Assembly (NCBI GenBank): GCA_023381535.1
Contig: JAMCSN010000021.1
Coordinates: 1-7,735 of the forward strand
DNA: 7,735 bases
Origin: Bacteroidota bacterium
Lineage (GTDB): Bacteria; Bacteroidota; Ignavibacteria; Ignavibacteriales; Melioribacteraceae
Direction of reading: 5' to 3'
In this document: positions 4,570 through 7,735 of the stretch, in pieces
Layout of the letters: each line of letters opens with the position of its first letter
Position numbering within the stretch: the stretch's first letter is position 1
Notes under the pieces: model-generated
Seen by the model: only the letters and a program-made list of their open reading frames with translations
Databases searched by the model: none
Told to the model about the DNA's origin: nothing
Translations under genes and position numbers: made by a program

Positions 4570-7500
4570 TCAATTTGAAAAATATACTATCGATTCTTCG
4601 CCCAATAGTTTTTTGATTTTCGGAATGAAATCTGAATTCAAAGCAACTTTGTAGTTTATATGGAATTCCCGCAAGTTCAATTCGTCTTTCAAACACATCG
4701 ACACCGGAAGATTACCTTCATGTTCTTCCATAATTTTTTTCAACTGAGAAATTGTTTCCGGATTGTGAGTAGCTCTGTCAATCGTAATACCTAAACGCTT
4801 GGTAAGTTTTTGTTTCACTTCATCAAGCGAATATGCTTCGTCAACATGAAGTTTTACCGCATCACCGGAACTTTCCAATTTCCCGGCAACAAGTATTGTC
4901 GATTCGGGAAGAATTAATTTTTCGCACGTCGCGTAAACTTTTGAAAACATAAGACATTCGCACGAACCGGAAAAATCATCCAGCTTGAAAAAAACCATCT
5001 GATTACCGCGTTTGTCTATCTTAGTTCTTACTTCCGTTACAACACCGCATGCACGCACACTCTCGTTGAAATTATATGTTTCCGTTTCGCCCAAATGGAC
5101 AGTTGCGAATGAACGGTATTCAATTTCATATTTCGATAAGGGGTGGTCGGTTAGATAAAATCCGAGCACTTCCCTTTCTTTTGCAAGACGGTCTTTCATT
5201 TCCCAAGCTCTTGATTTCGGCAGCTCCGGTTCATGAATTCTTAACGCTTCCGAATCTCCTCCGAACAAACTATCAACATTGGAATTTTGTGCCAATTGAA
5301 CTTTACTTCCAAAATACAACGCTTCTTCAATGCTATCGAAATTTTGCGCGCGGGATCCGCCGCAAGAATCGAACGCGCCGGCAAGAACTAAACCTTCCAA
5401 CGCACGCTTGTTAACGGTTCTCGTATCAACGTTCGAACAAAAATCATAAATGCTTTTGAAATTTCTTTCAAGCTTAACGTGTGCGGCTTTGATTGTTTCC
5501 ACCGCGTTAACGCCGACATTTTTTATTGCAGACATACCGAAAACAATTTTTTTATCTTTCACGCCGAACTTGACAGAAGGATTATTGATATCCGGCGCTA
5601 AAACTTTTATCCCGAGTTTGCGGCACTCTTCAAGCAGAGTTGTAACTTTGTCCGTGTTGCCAAATTCGTTTGAAAGGTTTGCCGCCAAAAATTCTTCTTG
5701 ATAGTGCGCTTTAAGATATGCCGTTTGATATGCAACGATGGAATAAGCAACTGCGTGACTCTTGTTGAATCCGTAGTTCGCAAATTTGTCAATCGCTTCA
5801 AAAATTTCTTGTGCAACTTTTTTATCGATGTTATTTTTAACCGCGCCTTCGGTAAATTTTTCTTTCTGCTCTGCCATTGCTTTCAAATCTTTTTTACCCA
5901 TTGCACGGCGCAGCAAGTCGGCTTCGGCTAAACTCATTCCCGCTACTTTATTGGCTATCTGAATAACTTGTTCTTGATAAACAATGATGCCGTTAGTCTC
6001 TTTCAAAATTGGTTCGAGAATGGAATGGAGATAAACAATTTTTTTTCTGCCTTGCTTTCTAGAAATAAAATCATCGATGAACTCCATCGGACCCGGGCGA
6101 TATAACGCATTCATTGCCGCAAGATCGCTAATGGATGTAGCTTTAAGTTTTTTCAAGTACTCGCGCATCGGGGCACTTTCAAACTGGAACACTGCAGTTG
6201 TCTGACCGCGTCCGAACATTGCATAAGTTTTTTCATCGTCGATCGGAATGTCATCGATGTTGATGTCTTGACCGCGCGTTTGTTTCACCAGGTCAATCGT
6301 GTCACGAATAATTGAAAGCGTCCGCAATCCAAGAAAATCCATTTTCAAAATTCCGGCGTCTTCCAAATCCTTCAAGTTGAATTGCGTGACGAGATCGTTT
6401 TCATTTGAAAGAGTTGCCATTGGAACGTAATCGCTAACCTCGCCGGGAGTAATCACAACGCCGGCTGCATGTTTGGATGCGTTGCGATTCATTCCTTCAA
6501 GCACACGCGCATACTTTAATAAATTTATAATTTGAGGATCATCCGATTTTTTTACCCAATCGAGTTCCGGTACTTCCGCAAGAGCTTGGTCAAGAGTGAA
6601 AACCCTTCCAAACTTTGACGGAATCCATTTGGTAATTTTATCGACGGTTGGAATCGGAATCTGAAGAACGCGCGCAACGTCTCTTAAAACCGCGCGTGAA
6701 GAAAGCCGGTTGAAAGTTATAATCTGCGATACCGAATTTTCTCCATACTTCTCTTTTACATAATTGATTACCTCGCCGCGTTTATCGTCTGCAAAATCAA
6801 CGTCGATATCGGGCATGGATTTACGCGCTGGATTCAAAAATCTTTCAAACAACAAATTGTACTGAAGCGGATTTACATTTGTAATTCCAAGAATGTAAGC
6901 GACCAAACTTCCAGCAGCACTTCCGCGTCCCGGACCAACCGGAATTCCTCTTTGCTTTGCCGCATTAATAAAATCCTGAACAACAAGAAAATATCCGGCG
7001 TAACCCATTTTGTTAATTACATCCAGTTCATATTTGAATCTGTCTGATATTTCCGGCGTAACGGTTTTAAATTTTCTGTGAAGGCGTTCTTCGGAAAGCT
7101 GGTTGAAATATTCTTCAAGCGTTTTTGCATCCGAGTCTTTCGGAATTGGGAACTGCGGAAAGTGATGCCCCTTAAAATCAATTGCCAAATTTATTTTCTG
7201 CTCGATCTCAAGAGTGTTTTCGATGGCTCCTTTATAGTTCTTGAAAATCTTTTTCATCTCATCAACAGACTTGAAATAAATTTGATCTGTGCCGTAACGC
7301 AATTGATTGTAATCAGCCGAACCGGATTTATCGCCGAGGAGAAGTAAAACGTTGTGAGGAATCGCGTGATCTTTTTCTATGTAGTGAGTATCGTTCGTAG
7401 CAACAAGTTTTATGTCGAGTTCGCGTGCAAGTTTCGGTATCGTTTGAAGAATCGGTTTCTCGATTTCCAATCCGTGATCTTGAATTTCTAGATAAAAATC

Positions 7501-7735
7501 ATCGCCGAAAATTTCTTTCAGCTTAATGGCGGTTTGTTTCGCTTTGTTATAATCATCATTAATAATCGGTGTTGCAATGGGACCGGCGGGACACGCTGAA
7601 GTACAAATCAATCCATCGCTGTATCGCCGAAGAATTTCCATGTCGATTCTCGGACGGTAATAAAACCCTTCTTTGTGTCCGATCGTCGTCATCTTCATCA
7701 AATTTTTGTAGCCGGTTTCATTCTTTGCAAGCAGC
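4570..7735 (-). CDS. dnaE: DNA polymerase III alpha subunit (5' end outside window)
   Basis: The frame is open to the right edge (first full codon at 7734, reading LLAKNETGYKNLMKMTTIGHK) and ends in TGA at 4570, giving 1054 residues in view. By comparison with the family, roughly 90-120 N-terminal residues are missing. Seen in order: the rest of the PHP domain with SACPAG (about 7590) and ATNDTHY (about 7390); the palm with GPGRGSAAGS (about 6930); the catalytic aspartates in PDIDVDF (D codons at 6804-6802 and 6798-6796) and MDFLGLRT (D codon at 6339-6337); the fingers with NALYRPGPMEF; and the helix-hairpin-helix and tail region with YQEQVIQIA, LLRRAMGKK and YGFNKSHAVAYS. A possible clamp-binding SLFGG follows, then an OB-fold (VRACGVVTEVRTKIDKRGNQ onward, about 5060-4870) and a C-terminal tail. 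This is the DnaE (not PolC) architecture. It is the replicative chromosomal polymerase and works with the beta clamp and clamp loader. No intein or frameshift interrupts it. A TTG at 7701 is internal, not the start. Confidence 0.98.
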   Translation of the reverse strand, partial: LLAKNETGYKNLMKMTTIGHKEGFYYRPRIDMEILRRYSDGLICTSACPAGPIATPIINDDYNKAKQTAIKLKEIFGDDFYLEIQDHGLEIEKPILQTIPKLARELDIKLVATNDTHYIEKDHAIPHNVLLLLGDKSGSADYNQLRYGTDQIYFKSVDEMKKIFKNYKGAIENTLEIEQKINLAIDFKGHHFPQFPIPKDSDAKTLEEYFNQLSEERLHRKFKTVTPEISDRFKYELDVINKMGYAGYFLVVQDFINAAKQRGIPVGPGRGSAAGSLVAYILGITNVNPLQYNLLFERFLNPARKSMPDIDVDFADDKRGEVINYVKEKYGENSVSQIITFNRLSSRAVLRDVARVLQIPIPTVDKITKWIPSKFGRVFTLDQALAEVPELDWVKKSDDPQIINLLKYARVLEGMNRNASKHAAGVVITPGEVSDYVPMATLSNENDLVTQFNLKDLEDAGILKMDFLGLRTLSIIRDTIDLVKQTRGQDINIDDIPIDDEKTYAMFGRGQTTAVFQFESAPMREYLKKLKATSISDLAAMNALYRPGPMEFIDDFISRKQGRKKIVYLHSILEPILKETNGIIVYQEQVIQIANKVAGMSLAEADLLRRAMGKKDLKAMAEQKEKFTEGAVKNNIDKKVAQEIFEAIDKFANYGFNKSHAVAYSIVAYQTAYLKAHYQEEFLAANLSNEFGNTDKVTTLLEECRKLGIKVLAPDINNPSVKFGVKDKKIVFGMSAIKNVGVNAVETIKAAHVKLERNFKSIYDFCSNVDTRTVNKRALEGLVLAGAFDSCGGSRAQNFDSIEEALYFGSKVQLAQNSNVDSLFGGDSEALRIHEPELPKSRAWEMKDRLAKEREVLGFYLTDHPLSKYEIEYRSFATVHLGETETYNFNESVRACGVVTEVRTKIDKRGNQMVFFKLDDFSGSCECLMFSKVYATCEKLILPESTILVAGKLESSGDAVKLHVDEAYSLDEVKQKLTKRLGITIDRATHNPETISQLKKIMEEHEGNLPVSMCLKDELNLREFHINYKVALNSDFIPKIKKLLGEESIVYFSN

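Noticed and set aside
4570..7701. TTG at 7701 as the start of dnaE
   Set aside because: The frame continues upstream to the window edge with family-typical residues (LLAKNETGYKN), and the rest of the PHP domain is still missing, so the true start is outside.

Overview
The window is AT-rich bacterial DNA in which every gene I can support lies on the minus strand, so transcription runs from the right end towards the left. The likely source is a member of the Bacteroidota/Chlorobiota/Ignavibacteriota group. I infer this from an outer-membrane TonB-dependent receptor with an N-terminal carboxypeptidase-regulatory-like domain, a free-standing secreted protein made of two-component-regulator-type propeller repeats, and the general flavour of the proteins. 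No rRNA, tRNA, mobile element, CRISPR array or phage gene is visible. The exact lineage cannot be fixed from this sequence alone.

In the direction of transcription: 7735-4570 is most of dnaE, the replicative DNA polymerase III alpha subunit, cut at its 5' end by the window edge. After a 108-base gap comes a compact run. It holds a short-chain reductase with the Y-x6-K active site of the FabI/FabL enoyl-ACP reductases (4461-3637), an acyl-CoA dehydrogenase 14 bases later (3622-2480), thioredoxin trxA 38 bases later (2441-2121), and a secreted beta-propeller protein 23 bases later (2097-1114). The short gaps and single orientation suggest one operon, possibly read through from dnaE. A 325-base gap follows with a plausible sigma-70-type promoter, then a possible 52-residue peptide gene (788-630). 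A short spacer with an unused-looking Shine-Dalgarno sequence precedes the start of the TonB-dependent receptor (524 to the left edge, truncated at its 3' end).

Functionally the window is mainly housekeeping: chromosome replication, fatty-acid or acyl-thioester metabolism, thiol redox balance, and then cell-envelope proteins. I do not see a clear new defence, mobile or biosynthetic system. The parts most worth a second look are the small open reading frame and its spacer upstream of the receptor, the pairing of an enoyl-reductase-like SDR with an acyl-CoA dehydrogenase between dnaE and trxA, and the secreted propeller without a kinase.
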